From positions 203,860 through 267,859 of the forward strand of contig FWCC01000080.1 in NCBI GenBank assembly GCA_900169235.1: a DNA stretch of 64,000 bases. Reading direction: 5' to 3'. This document shows, piece by piece, positions 44,093 to 56,926 of this stretch (position 1 is its first letter; every line of letters begins with the position of its first letter). The notes beneath the pieces are model-generated. The model did no database searches and was not told the DNA's origin. It saw only the letters and a list, made by a program, of their open reading frames with translations. The position numbers were made by a program, and so were the translations under genes. This DNA is from Zarea fungicola. Its lineage: Eukaryota; Ascomycota; Sordariomycetes; Hypocreales; Cordycipitaceae.

Positions 44093-45137
44093 TTAGGTGT
44101 ATTTGGCAACCATCCTCAAGACCGCAGCGTTGACTTCCGTCGGACTTGTCGCATTGAGGTAGTGACCTCCGCCTTCAATGACCTCGAGTGTCGCTTCTAA
44201 TGCGCCGGTAAAACGTTTGATGTGATCTTGCGGCAGGCTAAGTGGGAAAATAGCGTCCTCGACACCCTATGATGCGTAAGTATTTTGCTTTTCACGCCTG
44301 TAAACGGCACGGCCAGGGGTTACAAACGTGGAGCCAGTACACAGGGCATTCGATGTCTCGGACACGCAGCAGCAAGCCGTCTCTCGTCATTAGATTAGTC
44401 AAAGCCATGCGCAGCTTTTTGCGACCAGGGTCCCCCGAATACACAGACTGCATAGTTTCATCCCAAGCGGCCGCTACGTCACGAGGCAACTTTCCGGAGA
44501 AGCCAAATTCGATAATCGTGCCGCGAAAGACCTCATTGACGACAAAATCTGGTGTAGGCATCGTGCTGGACAAACTTTCGTACAAGGGCGCAAGGTGCAT
44601 GTTGGGATCCCAGGAGCCACTTGCGCGGGAGGTTGCAGACTCGTAATCCATTGAGGTACCCAGGGGGAGCAAACCACGAATCTTGCATCTATTGTCAGTA
44701 TCAAATTGCTGTAGAAAACTTGTAATACGCCGCCAACCTCGACGGCGGGTTGCATGTTAGCTTACCCTCTCTGGCGCGAGGAGAGCCATGCGCACAATAA
44801 CCCAGCCTCCTTGGCTAGTACCAAGCGCAAAGGCGTTGGAGACATTGAGAGCGTCCATGACCTGCAGTGACATGATGGCAGAGTCCCAGTAGGTGAACTG
44901 CTCCAGCTTAGACGTGGTAGCGGTGGCACCATGACCCAGGGGTTCAATGGCAAGAAGATTGACGGCATTGGTGAGGTTCTCGTCATTAAACTGTACGTCG
45001 TAGAGTGAGACCGTTGTACACATGGAGTTAATGAGGACCACAGTGGGTTTGGAGGTGTCTATGCTCTCCCCAGAGACACGATAGCCCACATCAATACCCC
45101 CGAGATGAGAGACATGAATCGTTTTTGTGAGAGCCAT
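44093..45137 (-). CDS. alpha/beta hydrolase fold protein
   Basis: Three exons (44766-45137, 44328-44681, 44093-44266), all phase 0, give 299 aa from MALTKTIHVSHL. The lid-free alpha/beta hydrolase layout is visible: VVLINSMCTT at the oxyanion strand, LGHGATATT, the nucleophile elbow GTSQGGW (Ser), an Asp in GVEDAIFP at the start of exon 3, and the His in EGGGHYLNATSP. The pattern resembles the group that includes 3-oxoadipate enol-lactonase-like and fungal secondary-metabolite hydrolases, but the substrate is undefined. No signal peptide is seen. The neighbours do not suggest a pathway. Confidence 0.85.
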
Positions 45138-47132
45138 ATTTGCAGCTGGTCGCGCCAGCACTACATTTCAACCACTGGATAGACTTAATTTAAGTATTTC
45201 TCAGCAGCGGACGGAGAGATGAGCATATATCGCCGGGTAGCGGCTATGCTGTATTGAGATACATCTTGACTGGCGTAGCTGTCCCGCAAGTTGTTTTATT
45301 GGGCAGCCTTAGCCACCCCACACCATGCAGTGGTAGTCCAGACCCGAAATCAAAGGAACGATCCTGCTGTGATTGCTTTACTTATAATAACTACTGGGCA
45401 ACCCAAGTGGAACTCATGGGCAGTATCATCAGATCTGCAGACTAATAATAATCCCAAGGGAGGCTATGTTGAACCTAAATATGAGTTCTCGCTTTATTTT
45501 AAACTAGAACTTCTCTTGGGTTGAATGTGGCCGATCTTATTAATGTGCAAGGTTCAAATACAAGTCGCACCTTCTGCCGCAGACCGATTATCCTAGTACA
45601 GCTGAGTATTTCCGTCACCATGAGGTCTCTCAATTCACTAAGCGAGAGATTTACTGAGAGTAAAGTCCAACAAAAGCGAGCTCGGAGCCGACAATCACTG
45701 ATGATTTGCCTTTTGCTTGTTGTTTCCTTCCCATTTGAGGTAGAGATGTTATAGCTATGCTGCCGCCCCGTCCGCCAAATTCGTGCCATTCAGCAGTTCA
45801 AAAGCTGGGTCATGCCATATATTATCGGCAGAAAGGCTACGTCCCTACAATCGGCCCAGATATATGGACAACCCGATTGACAAATACACTTTCAACAGTT
45901 CCACTGTAAACGCTAGTCTCTTGTACCTTAATAAAGAAGCTTACTATTTCTGACATTCATGTGGAGAATCCCCCACAAACGTCCGCAAGTGGCTATTTGC
46001 GGTTGATGCGGTTGACCACTGGGATAGATTACATGATTCAAATTTGCAATTAGCTTCAGTAAAATTGATGGAGGCGTAGCCACTAATTTGGAAATATTTT
46101 ATAACACCGAATACCCCTCTAAAATGCATTTCCTCCAAGTGGTCGCTTGCCTAGAACGGTTGCGGCTCTATTTGGATACTGGCCTGGCCGCTCCGGCAAG
46201 TGTACTCTTCCAATGACAAATTTCACAAGATGGCGCCTTTTAACAGAAAGTCTGGATGCAAGTGTAAACAATTGTTTTCTCGTTTGTGAAATTAAGAAGA
46301 GTAACGTTGCATGAGTGAGCACCAACCCGCACTACAGAATGTGGTGCAGTGTCTACATGGAAATGGATTTAACCTGGCTGGGGAGACAGAGTACATCCAG
46401 AAGTACTGGTCTTGTTTTGTTCTGACACGCACTAAAAATCGCCCACTACATACGTCTATTGACCGCAGACAACAGCGGATGGTGGTATATTATCATGGTA
46501 AGGGACGTTGCTAAAAGTGGTATCAACCCGCAGAGAGCTGCCGCCTTTAGTCTACGCACCGCGCGCGAGCACAACCCCGCTCAGCGGCTGACTCGGGTCG
46601 TATCCAGCCGCCTTGGCAATACCGAGACCTTTTGTTCGGCCATCCCGGAACAGCAGCCTGTTGCGCAATCGCACGTGCGAATGAGCTCCCGGTTAATGAC
46701 CGGACCTACATGTAGCATGGTCTGGTATTCTTCTTGATGTAGCTGCATGAGTAAGGATGAGGACTGCGCTTGTTGTCGGTTGCCTTTCTTCCTTATATGA
46801 GAGCCTTTGATGCGGCACCTTCCATGAGGATCGCATTGGATTTCTGGATCAGGAACGCCAAGTGACATTAGTTTCATGTGAGGTCCACTACTCTCGCTAC
46901 CATTGCAACTACCGACGCCAATGCTTAAAAGAAGTGGGCAGTACCCCGTGATAGGAACAGCAGATATCGTAATCATGCCGTCAACCTCTGTTCAAAGTGC
47001 AAATCCTGCCTGGTGTATATATATATCCTAAGCCGGGGCGGATATAAAGACAGTGTACATGAATTAGTAGGTAACGGCTACTGACATATACGAACGCTAT
47101 ATCCACGACCGGTCCACCTCCTACTCACCACC
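45138..47132. other. intergenic region
   Basis: About 2 kb between divergent genes. No frame carries a recognisable domain. A TATATATATA run at 47017-47026 lies about 110 bp before the NmrA-like start and could act as its TATA element. Confidence 0.4.
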
Positions 47133-48171
47133 ATGGCAGCTAAGGTTGCAGTGTTCCCAGCTTCAGGAAAGTTGGGGAGCAGCGTCGTCAAATATTTGAT
47201 GAGGGGCGTTTTGCCGACGGATACAATTCTCATTTGCCGCAAGCCGGAGACATTGGCCTCTTTTGCCGCTGCCGGGGCGACAATTCGCCGAGCGGATTAT
47301 GATGACACAGAGTCACTGCAGCGGGTTTTTGAGGGGGCCAATATCTTGATGCTTATTTCATATCCGTCATACGAGGTGGAACATCGGGCCAATGTGAGTG
47401 GTTTGCAATTTTAATGCTCTTGAGAACAAATATAACGGTGAGTGCTTCGAGACTGACTTATTAAAGGCGCACAAAAATGCAATTGAAGCTGCCGTGGCAG
47501 CCGGTGTCAAATACATTTTTTACTCTTCCCTCGCCTTTGCAAGTGGACTGGGCAGTTCCAGCTCCAACCAGATCATGCAGGCCCATCTTCTCACGGAAAA
47601 ATATCTTCATGAGCAAGCAGTCGCGGGAAGACTTTCGTATACTTGCATACGCGAAGGAATCTACTCGGAATCGTTTCCGCTCTATTTGGCTGCTCTCGAC
47701 CTGGAGCGGCCAGCGCACGACATTCTCATTCCGCACTCCGGCTCTGGGCCTGGAATAGCATGGGTGAAAACAGATGAGCTGGGAGAAGCTACAGCAAACC
47801 TTATTATCTCCTGTGCCAAAAATGTCGGCAATTTTCCTTACAGGAACCAAACAATGCTTTTATCAGGGTGTCAGGAGCTATCCTTGAATGATACTGTGGA
47901 TATTGTCGCTGAGATAACGCAAAGGCCTCTAGCCATTCGAGAGACTTCAGTAGAGGCAAGTTTGGGAGCGATTATGGCAAGACCCGTAAATCCCATTGCA
48001 ACAGGCTATCGTGGAGGTGGGCCTGAAGCATATGCTTCACTATTTGAATCCATCAAGAACGGAGAGGCAGCAACAACCTCCACAGTTCTGGGTGAGCTAT
48101 TGGGAAGGGAGCCAGAGAGGTTTGCTGTGACAGCGAGGGAAATGATAAAATCCATCAGCAGCAGCTTGTAG
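47133..48171 (+). CDS. NmrA-like NAD(P)-binding protein
   Basis: Two exons (47133-47393, 47467-48171) give 321 aa. The N-terminal Rossmann strand and loop are KVAVFPASGKLGSSVVKYL, where Pro replaces the first Gly of the usual GASGxLG. The pattern then runs R-K-P-E-T, GATIRRADYDD, ILMLISYPS, AAVAAGVKYIFYSSLAF and a C-terminal half (FPLYL, IAWVKTDELGEATANLI, TMLLSGCQELSLNDTVDIV) matching NmrA/isoflavone-reductase-like proteins. Relatives act either as NADPH-dependent reductases or as redox-sensing regulators, so the role is open. The intron contains two GTGAGT sequences, and the first is used here because it gives the continuous helix AHKNAIEAAVAAG. Confidence 0.86.
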
Positions 48172-48955
48172 TGCAACCCATCCGATAGTGATTTGGTGTG
48201 AGAGCATATCGTTTTCGCAGTTGCTGATGCCTCATTTTCTGTCAGATAACGCTGCCTCTGTTGACCCATTACGCAAGCCTTCTGTCTGGGCGGCAAATTT
48301 GTCGTAGCACTGCTGCCTGGTAGGCAGTGGCTTCTAGAGGTAGTTATTAGGGGAATTTTACATTGAGGAATCAAGAACAGTATCAATGATAAGTAACTGC
48401 CTCTGCGACATCTTGCAGAATGCGGGAAACAAAAGCTGCGCTCAAAGCGCGATGTGGTATTGGCCACCCTGGAAGTTGTTACTATCTCTTGAATAAGCCT
48501 AATTTAAGGTTACTGTACGTACTTTTGCTGCTATTATTCGAATGAAGTGAGCCGCCCGAATGTCGGATTTTTTCACCGTGTCTCCCCAATAAGATGCTAT
48601 TGGATGATAGTTCAAGGTTAGAGGCTTCCGCCCGTGAAATGAGCTCAGCATTAGAAAGTACCTATTCTCTTTCCTGCTATCTTGTTTCCTCTTGATTTCT
48701 TCTCCCAACCTGATAAGCTCTCACACATTTGGCTAGAAAGTCGTTGGTCTTTGTGCAGCCTTTCAAATGATATCATCTGTGCCATAGAGGCGCCAGACCA
48801 TATGGTAGTCTACCGACACTTCGCTTCGTCACAGCTCCTCGGGCCTATCTTCTTGACTGTGTTCCAGTATCCACCGTCGTCATAGTCTGAGCCCCAATAG
48901 ATGTTGTTTGCTTCAGTTTCGTTGACGCTTCCACAGTAGTTCCAATAGCGCCGCC
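48172..48955. other. convergent 3' intergenic region
   Basis: Nothing coding is supported between the two convergent genes. Confidence 0.4.
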
Positions 48956-50092
48956 TCATACTGAATGCCGCCCCTTGGCAGCCGCAAATACCGGGTCTTC
49001 GGAAACGAGTAGGTGCACCGTCGGCTTCGGTTCGAGCTCACCGCGGTCGTTTGTGTATGGTTCTTTTGGGTGGTTATCGCAGTAGACCTGCGCGCTATGA
49101 GTCACTGCTTCCAGTAAGGAGCGAACTTTCGGGTTGGTCATTGCTTCGCCGCTACCGAGTATCGTCGTCGGCAGACATGGCCCTCCAAGACAATCGTAGA
49201 CGGTGGTAGTCAGCTTTTGCTGCAAATACGCCCAGTATCTGTCCGGATCTTGACTGATCAACATACTTAAGCCTGCTTTCGTGTCGATTTGAGCTCTGGC
49301 GCCCCACGCCAGATGGAGGCAGTTTTCTGGCTGCGCCGAAGAGTAGAGAGCATCATTTGTTAAGCTGTATTCGAATTCAAAATCAGCTTTCTTTGCATCA
49401 ACCACCGGTATCGATAACTGTTCCGTACCTAATATAACAGAGGCGACGAAATAGGCCCCAGTGGCCCGCGTTCACGCAGTAGGATTCTTGACAGTGTTGG
49501 CGGCCGTTTGCCACATGAACCGCGACGGCTTCATTCACATGCAAATTTCCGAGAGTTCGATTTGCAGCAACTCGCGTCAACCTGAGGGCCCGCGTAAAGA
49601 CATCTTCTCCGTCGGTGGGGTGACGACATGCTTCAAGCCAAGGGGCGGCCAGCCCAAAGTTTCGAATTGACTCTCCCAGCCGAGATTCTGAAACGTTTGC
49701 AAGCTTGTCGATATTTTCGGCAAATACTACCTCATGAGAAGACGGGGTCTGTTTGCCCTTTATCGCCGCTTCCATTGCCAGTCTGTACTCTAGGCTTCCG
49801 TCGACTTTGGCCAAGTTCAAGCTTGTTCCATTTCGAAACCAAGCGACAGCTGTCCTGGTAACATTACATCAGTAATGACTTGGAGTAGTGGCAGTAAAAA
49901 ATTCAATACATACAGGCTCGAATGTCCCAGATGAAAGCCCACAGCGAAATCACTGTCATCCCATCCCCATACGATGGCCTCATTCTCCGCGGATTCCCTT
50001 TGTTCCATTATGCTTTCCACGACAAGTCCACCCAGAATCATGGCGACAAAACCGACCAAAATTGTGGCTCCCAGTAGACGAGGCCTCTCCAT
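48956..50092 (-). CDS. membrane-anchored protein of unknown function
   Basis: Three exons (49914-50092, 49429-49854, 48956-49364; phases agree) give 337 aa. The ATG at 50090-50092 begins MERPRLLGATILVGFVAMILGGLVV, a signal anchor with a short basic N-terminus. The rest is soluble-looking and probably lumenal or extracellular. The motif WGWDDSDFAVGFHLGHSSL precedes the first splice site. Cys residues lie in EACRH, RQHCQESYC, YDCLGGPC and VYCDN, consistent with disulfides. I do not recognise the family. Intron 2 could use other acceptors; the chosen one (CAG at 49365-49367) keeps the frame and continues into SLTNDALYSS. Confidence 0.6.
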
Positions 50093-51241
50093 TTTCGCGA
50101 ATTCTAGAGCAGCTCTGGCATATTCTTGGTTGCGCAAGGCACCGGACGCAGCGTGTTGCTTTTCGGCGCAAGGGCGGTTTTAATTGTTCAAGTAATGGTC
50201 CAGGCTGTACCCTTTATCATTTCCTGGTTTATAGATTCACAGACCCTTATTTATCTGAAAGTAGATAATAAGGACACATTTTCTTTCTTCTGACTTTATT
50301 TAGTCGTGTGCAACCTCAGGTAGTCGCATCACGCGACAGTTTACCTATGGTGGCCTATCTCCACGAGCTGAAAATCTAGCGCTGCTTGGCCTTGTGGGTT
50401 CCGCAAAGGTCTTGCGAAGAATAGGCCAGAAACGTCTGGCTTGGATTTATTAAAATTAAACTATTGAAAGAGCCCCATTGAAGCGAAAGCACCAACAGAA
50501 GCCTAACTGTTTTGGTGGACAACGCCGACAGTGACTACACAATCCACCGAGTGCGCCGAGTTGTGTGAAAAACTTGTGCGGCGAGTAATTTTGCTGTCTA
50601 TCTTCTAGATCTAGTTAAGCATGGGGCGCTATAGGATGGCAGTATAAATTCAAGGTTCTCCGCCCTGCATTTTGCGAAAGGGGCGAGTGTCAGAGACAGC
50701 ATTGTCTCTCTTTCCTACAGTCTTGTTTTTCCTACTCCGAGACCGATGTGAATCTGGTAACTAGAGCGTCTGTTGCCCTTGTGAGCCAATTCAATCCTAT
50801 AGTTCCCAGCTCCCTGGTTCATCGTCCGGGCTAGAATATCCTAGATGTGTTGGTGAACGTGCGAGCTGCGTAGACGGCAGCCATCCTAAGCAGGAACCGA
50901 ACGAATATTAGCTCACTCGCCTTACGGTTTAACTAATCAATATGAAAATCTGCAGGCTTTTCACTTTTCTTTTCCACCTGTTTCCGTCGTCAAGTCTAAA
51001 CCGATTCCGTGAAGGCAACGTATAGGGTAGCTCACGATATCTGCTAGTTACATGTGGCAGCTCTCCACCTTTTTTTTTCTCGCCGCCACGACAGCTTCGT
51101 ATCCAGACGACTCGAAGTCTTCGCCAGCCTCTCAGACGTTGCTAGTCGAACCCGACCGATAAAAAGAGACAGAAAAGTCACCAAAGCAGCCGCCTCTGGA
51201 GCACGTGTACGAAACATGCTGGTACACCGTCAACCGTAGCC
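50093..51241. other. divergent promoter region
   Basis: A 1.1-kb spacer between the unknown membrane protein and the NADH kinase gene. The part just upstream of 51242 is pyrimidine-rich, as in many fungal housekeeping promoters. No other gene is seen. Confidence 0.45.
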
Positions 51242-52723
51242 ATGGCCCGAGTCACCACCCTTCGCGCTACATCCCATGCCCGACAGCTTTGTAGCCGCTG
51301 GCTTTTATCAAGCTCCCTGTCACAAACCATACCCGCCACACAAGCACCCATAACGGCCGCATCAATACCAAAACTTCTATTCAACAACCCCCGTCACCTA
51401 TCCTCTTCGACACAACGCCGACATGCAGCACCATCCGCATCATCACCATCCACATCCAGCCTCAGCATTGCCGAGCTGCCCGCCCGGACACACCCACGCT
51501 ACCTACAGAGCTCGAAACCGGGCTCCTCGTTGCTCGTACTCAACTGGCCACGCCCGCCGCGCAACCTGCTCCTCGTGCAGAAGCTTTACGCCCCCGACGT
51601 GACCGAGTCTGTCATCCAGTTTGCCCGCCACATCCACGGCGAGTACCCAGACGTCAACATTATTGTCGAGCCGCGCATCGCCGAGTCTATACAGAAGCAC
51701 CTGCCCTTTCCACTCTACATTGCCGACCACCAGTCCAATATTGCCGACAAGGTCGACGTCATTGCCACATTTGGCGGCGATGGCACCGTCCTCCGCGCCG
51801 CGAGCCTCTACAAGCTTCACGGCTCTGTGCCGCCCATCCTCTCCTTCAGCATGGGCACGCTGGGCTTTCTGGGCGAGTGGAACTTTAACGATCATAAAAA
51901 GGCATGGCGCGAAATGTACATGAGCGGGAGCGACGTCCCCGAGGCGAGGGAGGCCGACTACCTCCAACAGGGCGAGAACAAGAACCTCACGAGGCGTGTC
52001 ATGCAGTACGACGGGTGGGAGCGCATCAAGGGCAAGAGCCTCGGCCAGCAGCGAGCATCGCGCGTACTACTACGACACCGCATCAAGGCGGATATATACG
52101 ATCGCGCGGGCAACAGCATCAACCACCAGGTGTCGGACTCCCTGTCGAGCCAAGGCAAGTCGACCATTGCCGAGTCCAAGGAGCCCTCGCCCTCGCTGCG
52201 CGCCATCAACGAGATTTCTGTCCATCGCGGCTCCCACCCGCAGCTTGCCATCATTGACATTTACCAAAACGGCCACTTCCTGACCGAAACGACGGCCGAT
52301 GGTATCCTCATTAGCACACCCACGGGGTCGACAGCCTACAGCCTCAGTGCCGGCGGACCCATTGTCCACCCCCTCGTCAAGTCCCTGCTCATCACGCCCA
52401 TCAGCCCGTGCAGTTTGAGCTTCCGTTCGCTCGTGCTGCCGCTCGACACCAAAGTGGTCCTGCGTATGAGCTCGCGAAACCGTGGTCGCCAGCTCGACCT
52501 GAGCATTGACGGGAAGCGATGCTGCGGCGTCCTCCCCGGCAGCGAGATTCGCGTGGAAGGCGAGTTTGTTGGGCGCGCGGGACCGGGCGAGGAGTGGCAT
52601 GGGGGCGTGCCATGCGTCATTCGCAGCGAGGAGGATGATCCGTGGGTGGGTGGACTTAACGGGCTGCTCAAGTTTAATCATCCCTTTGGTCGAGATCCTG
52701 GCATGGATGACTTGTCCAACTAG
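51242..52723 (+). CDS. mitochondrial NAD(H) kinase, POS5-like
   Basis: An intronless frame of 493 aa. Residues 1-60 are rich in Arg and Ser with no acidic residues (QLCSRWLLSSSL, RHLSSSTQRR), a mitochondrial presequence. The catalytic domain has the invariant GGDGTVLRA motif with FSMGTLGFLG, the NE-x-x-x-H-R-G region (INEISVHRG), and the glycine-rich ADGILISTPTGSTAYSLSAGGPIV. These identify the ATP-NAD/NADH kinase family, which makes NADP(H) and supplies mitochondrial NADPH. A fungus-typical insertion (about residues 225-315, RRVMQYDGWERIKG to KEPSPSLRA) separates the strands, and FNHPFG closes the fold. The sequence is complete, and the gene is probably constitutive and essential-like. Confidence 0.93.
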   Translation: MARVTTLRATSHARQLCSRWLLSSSLSQTIPATQAPITAASIPKLLFNNPRHLSSSTQRRHAAPSASSPSTSSLSIAELPARTHPRYLQSSKPGSSLLVLNWPRPPRNLLLVQKLYAPDVTESVIQFARHIHGEYPDVNIIVEPRIAESIQKHLPFPLYIADHQSNIADKVDVIATFGGDGTVLRAASLYKLHGSVPPILSFSMGTLGFLGEWNFNDHKKAWREMYMSGSDVPEAREADYLQQGENKNLTRRVMQYDGWERIKGKSLGQQRASRVLLRHRIKADIYDRAGNSINHQVSDSLSSQGKSTIAESKEPSPSLRAINEISVHRGSHPQLAIIDIYQNGHFLTETTADGILISTPTGSTAYSLSAGGPIVHPLVKSLLITPISPCSLSFRSLVLPLDTKVVLRMSSRNRGRQLDLSIDGKRCCGVLPGSEIRVEGEFVGRAGPGEEWHGGVPCVIRSEEDDPWVGGLNGLLKFNHPFGRDPGMDDLSN

Positions 52724-52976
52724 ACGATCACTGACTGGTTTAGCTTGGGATGGCTTGCCAGAATGTAAAAGACTTGTAATTATTTTGAATAGATACCCCA
52801 AACCTTGCTTCTGCCTGTGGAAGTCTTTGTACATTTAAATAGTCTACTGCATCTGCAGCCCATTATCTTGCTGTCGAAGCATTATTTAACATATTGCAAT
52901 CTTGCAATCTTGCCATTCTATTATGAAAAGGTAAGTTTGGAAAGTAAATCTCCTCCATGACACGAGATCTACCTTG

Positions 52977-55004
52977 CTAATGATAGTTCAAGTATTCATC
53001 TGGGATCACAGGCCACTCATCTACACCATCTAGAATCACCATGGTCATCCCGCCAACCATATGATTGCTGATATGGCAATGCAGCAACCAGGCACCCGGA
53101 TTGCTTACATGGTAGCGCACCACCATCCAACTCCTCGAATTCACTGCTGGCAGCGTCACCCACGTATCCCGCCGCAGCGGGTTCACCAGGTTAAACTGGT
53201 CCGGCACCTCCTTGACAGCCTCCTCCACTGACATCCACGTAAAGTCGCCCCTCCCGGCGCCAATCATGTACATCTTGTTGCCGTGCTTATGGACCGGATG
53301 CGGCGGCATGGGGAACTTGGACGCGTACAGCACAAGGTCGATCCACGTATTGTTCCGCGTCAGCAGCGTCACATTGTTGTTACTAACCTGCGCATCTGGC
53401 TGCCGGAACAGCAGCGGCGGCGCGTCGCCCTCAAACTGCTCCGGCTCGAGGCGCGTGCTGTTCATCGCCCACAGATACGAGGCGCCGTCCTTTTTCATGT
53501 TGAGCACGTGCAGCGCGTCCGCCCTCTCCGGGATCGGCTCCGCGGGATACGGACGCGCCAGCACATCGCTGTACATGGTGACGCTGCTCGACGATAGCGG
53601 CACGCCGGTGATGGACACCCACGGCTTGTCCGTCTCGTAGGGCGTCCACGCGGGCACCACGCCGGACGAGGTGTCCGCGCACACGGAGAGCACCGCGTAG
53701 CCGGTAATGGTCTGCGGCGCCGTGACGCCCACGTGCCGGATCCGAAAGTCGCCCGCGCCCGTGGGCTTGACGAGCACAGAGTAGCGCTCGCCGTTGGAGA
53801 CGGTGATGGCCTGCACCCTTTGCGGCTCAATGTAGCCGCCGTCGACGGCGTACACCCACATGTCGTGCTCGTCAATGGAAAACACCCCCGTGTGGAAGTT
53901 GGTCGCGCCGAGGATGTTGAGCGAGATCCAGGCATTCTGCTCCGCTTGAATGGTCTCTACGGGGTCCGTGGTGTTGGCGCATTCGTAAAAGACATGATGC
54001 GGAATGGCGCTTTCGTTGAACCGCGTCTGGTTGCCACCAAACGTGGCCATGACCTTGGGGGGGAAGCATCTACAATGACAGTCAGTTTTCAACATTGCTC
54101 TTTTTTTTTTAATGACGACTCTTGAGACAGGCTCATACCCTCTATCTGTCAACGTCTCACCAGGTGCTAGAACAAGATCAGCCTTTTGAGGCGGCGTAAG
54201 GTTCGCCTCGAGCTCCGCCGGCGCATAGCAATGAACGCGTCCCTTGCCATTGAACAGGATCCGATCATAGCATGGAATCTCGATCCCAGACGCAAGCGTA
54301 ATGTCGTGCTTCTCCTCGGATGTGATGTGCATGAGATCATACAGCGCCACGACCTTTGACTTGTGCTCCGCGTCCACCATGGCGACGACATCCTCCTCCG
54401 CCGCGGAAATGAGATGGAACGGGTTGTCCGTGCCGGCACACGGGCGGATAAAGATGGCGCCGTAGAGGCCGTCCTCGATTTGGCCCCGCGCGTGCGAGTG
54501 GTACCAGTAGTTGCCGTGCTGCGTGGCCGTGAAGCGGTGCGTAAAGTCCCGGCCCGGCGCAATCGGGAGCTGCGTCACGCCGGGGACGCCGTCTGACCAC
54601 GGTGTGCCTTTCATTTCCACGCCTTGAAAGTAATTATTAACTTTTTGAATCTATCAAGCGAGGGGAACAGCGATAATAAAATAAAACTTACCATGGAAGT
54701 GTACTGTAGTGTTGAAAGGTGATTTGTTCACGACACGGACCACCACTTCATCGCCTTGATCGAAGAGCAGCTCCGGGCCCGGGGTCTGTCCGTTGACGAG
54801 GAGCATCTTTCGAGATATCCCCAGGGGCGCATACTGCTCCCATGTAATGACCAGCTCAAATTGGGTTGGCTGCCCCGACGCAAACAGTGCTCCTGCGTCT
54901 TGGACGACAGGGGCGCTTACACCCATGGCCGCAGCCAGTGGTGCGACGACCAAGGCGGCAAGATGTACACATAATGTCGTTGCCCACATTACAAACGAGT
55001 GCAT
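52977..55004 (-). CDS. laccase-like multicopper oxidase
   Basis: Three exons (54692-55004, 54139-54622, 52977-54069; phases agree) give 629 aa. The N-terminus (MHSFVMWATTLCVHLAALVVA) is a signal peptide, so the enzyme is secreted. All four copper-ligand motifs are present: HFHG at the first splice junction, WYHSHARGQ, HPVHKHG and HCHISNHMVGGM. The residue at the type-1 axial position appears to be Met. Three cupredoxin domains fit the length. Ascomycete enzymes of this group oxidise phenols, for example in conidial pigment formation or in secondary metabolism. Intron 1 falls inside the first copper motif. The gene is convergent with the NADH kinase, with about 250 bp between stops. Confidence 0.92.
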
Positions 55005-56926
55005 AGAGGTGTTTTGCTTGAATATATGGAGTCATCAATGACAAAATACGCCAAAGGATATACGAAATTCGGGGATTTCTTTTTGCTTTTGTCACAGTTG
55101 GCGGAGATGGCAAGAATTCCGTTCCGAGACAACCCTTTGCTTCATTTCACTCAATTCTGATGCTTTTTTCAATGTCTCAGAAGCGCAGCGTCTTCGCCAA
55201 GTTGTGCACCCGAACATCCGACTGCGTTGCTCAATGCTCAATGACGAACCCGTCGTCCATTTTTGAGGTTTGAAGCCGTTGTTTTTTTGGGCGGCTTGTT
55301 GCGTCTTCCACTGCCCTAATTACAACGCCATTGTCTCCTTGGACTTACATCACTGTCTCTGAGTTTGGCGGCATCCTCCAAAGCAGAGCACATTGACCGA
55401 CTCCCTCCCTTTATTGCTGGACGCCCTGCCTAGCCGGCGCAACGTATCTGAGTCACCTTCATTTCCCATCCAGCCAACCATGTTCACGCCGTAAACTTGA
55501 GCTGAACAATAAATGTCTCGGCTCCGGCGGCTTTATTTCCGCTTAACTAACGAGCAATTAGTTAGTTATCGCAATCTAAATTCATCTGCCGCCTTTTCCA
55601 TCTTTGTCCAGGTTGACCTTCCCGCGGCCAGCGCTCCGCTTACAGGGCCGAACAATTGCAGGTAAATTACTAGTCTTGTCAACTAACGAACAGAGACGCC
55701 GCTCGGAGACCAGGAATCGATCATCCCGCAAACTCCACAGCTCGTTTCTCGTCTTCTTTGCTTTTCCCATCCCGACACAGCACCTAGTTGCTAGCTTAAA
55801 TCGCAAAGCCCTTACTTGCCACAGGTTGCCATCCTTTCTGCAAGGCAGCATGTGGCCATAACCGCGCAATAATTGATTGGTCAGTACGGTACGTGCAAGC
55901 AGCTATAAGTAAAACATTCTTTTTAATGTGACTAAATTGTCGAGAAGAGAACTATAATAAGATCGTAACTTTTTATTAACTCGTAAACGCTTGTTGGGAC
56001 AAAGCGGCCTTCGTACCTAAAACGATGAGCGGAGGCACTCTTTCAGCTACTCGCGATGCGTTTCCCTTGGAGATGATCTGATAACAAGCTTAAAAACAGT
56101 TCTTTCGTTGATTCATTATTTTAAGTCAACTTTGAGGCCCCTAGTTATTTACAAAAGAGCCCCGGTATCATATCGCACGACATCTAAAAAAAAGGGTCGA
56201 AATTTAGCATTAATTATATATGAAGAAAACGAATGTAAAAATAAAAGGAAGTAATAGCACATCGCTCAAAATCGATGGGCAGGTGTGTATTTGACAGCAT
56301 GTGTTTCCCCAGCAGAGGTTGGCACCCACTTATCATAACGCAACGGTTTCATAGTTTGAATATGTCAAGCGAAGAGCTTCCCAGGACGCGTAATCCTTGG
56401 GTGTGGTGTCGGAAGACTGGTATCTTGTAACTTTAAATATCTTAAACACTGTGCTCTAACAAGGTCTTAACATAAAAACGATCTACATTATTTACGCAAA
56501 TAATTATCTCAACCATTTCTCTCCCTCCTCGGCCTCTTTTCGCCTTGTACTTTGTCAACACTATGATTTACTGGATCCTGGGGAGGCGGTGAAGGATAAT
56601 TGCCTGCACTGGGCTGAACTCTTACGTGTCTTTTGAACTCGGACCGTGGAGCTCTATTAATTAAACATGCACATCTCTACAATATACAATCTTTTCTTTC
56701 GGCATCATATTTAGTATTGCAACTTGTATCACATGCTGAAGTTGCGTTGTTATCATAAGTGGCGGCGGGGCGCACGGCGCGTTTCAAGGCTGGCTTGAGC
56801 TTTCATCCTTCCATCAACACCCATTTTATGATAACAACTGATCCATACGAGACGCCTGGCCGTCTACGCTTTTGAAACAGGTTCTAAATCTACCCAAATC
56901 TCTAGAAACAACAACATCCTTTCACT
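55005..56926. other. intergenic region with AT-rich centre
   Basis: No gene is supported over 1.9 kb. It includes the laccase-like gene promoter at the left and the OMP decarboxylase promoter at the right; the middle (55870-56500) is AT-rich. Confidence 0.45.

Noticed and set aside
52977..55004. Laccase-like oxidase as part of the RiPP cluster
   Set aside because: It is about 23 kb away, with housekeeping-type genes nearby such as the NADH kinase and OMP decarboxylase, so proximity does not support membership.
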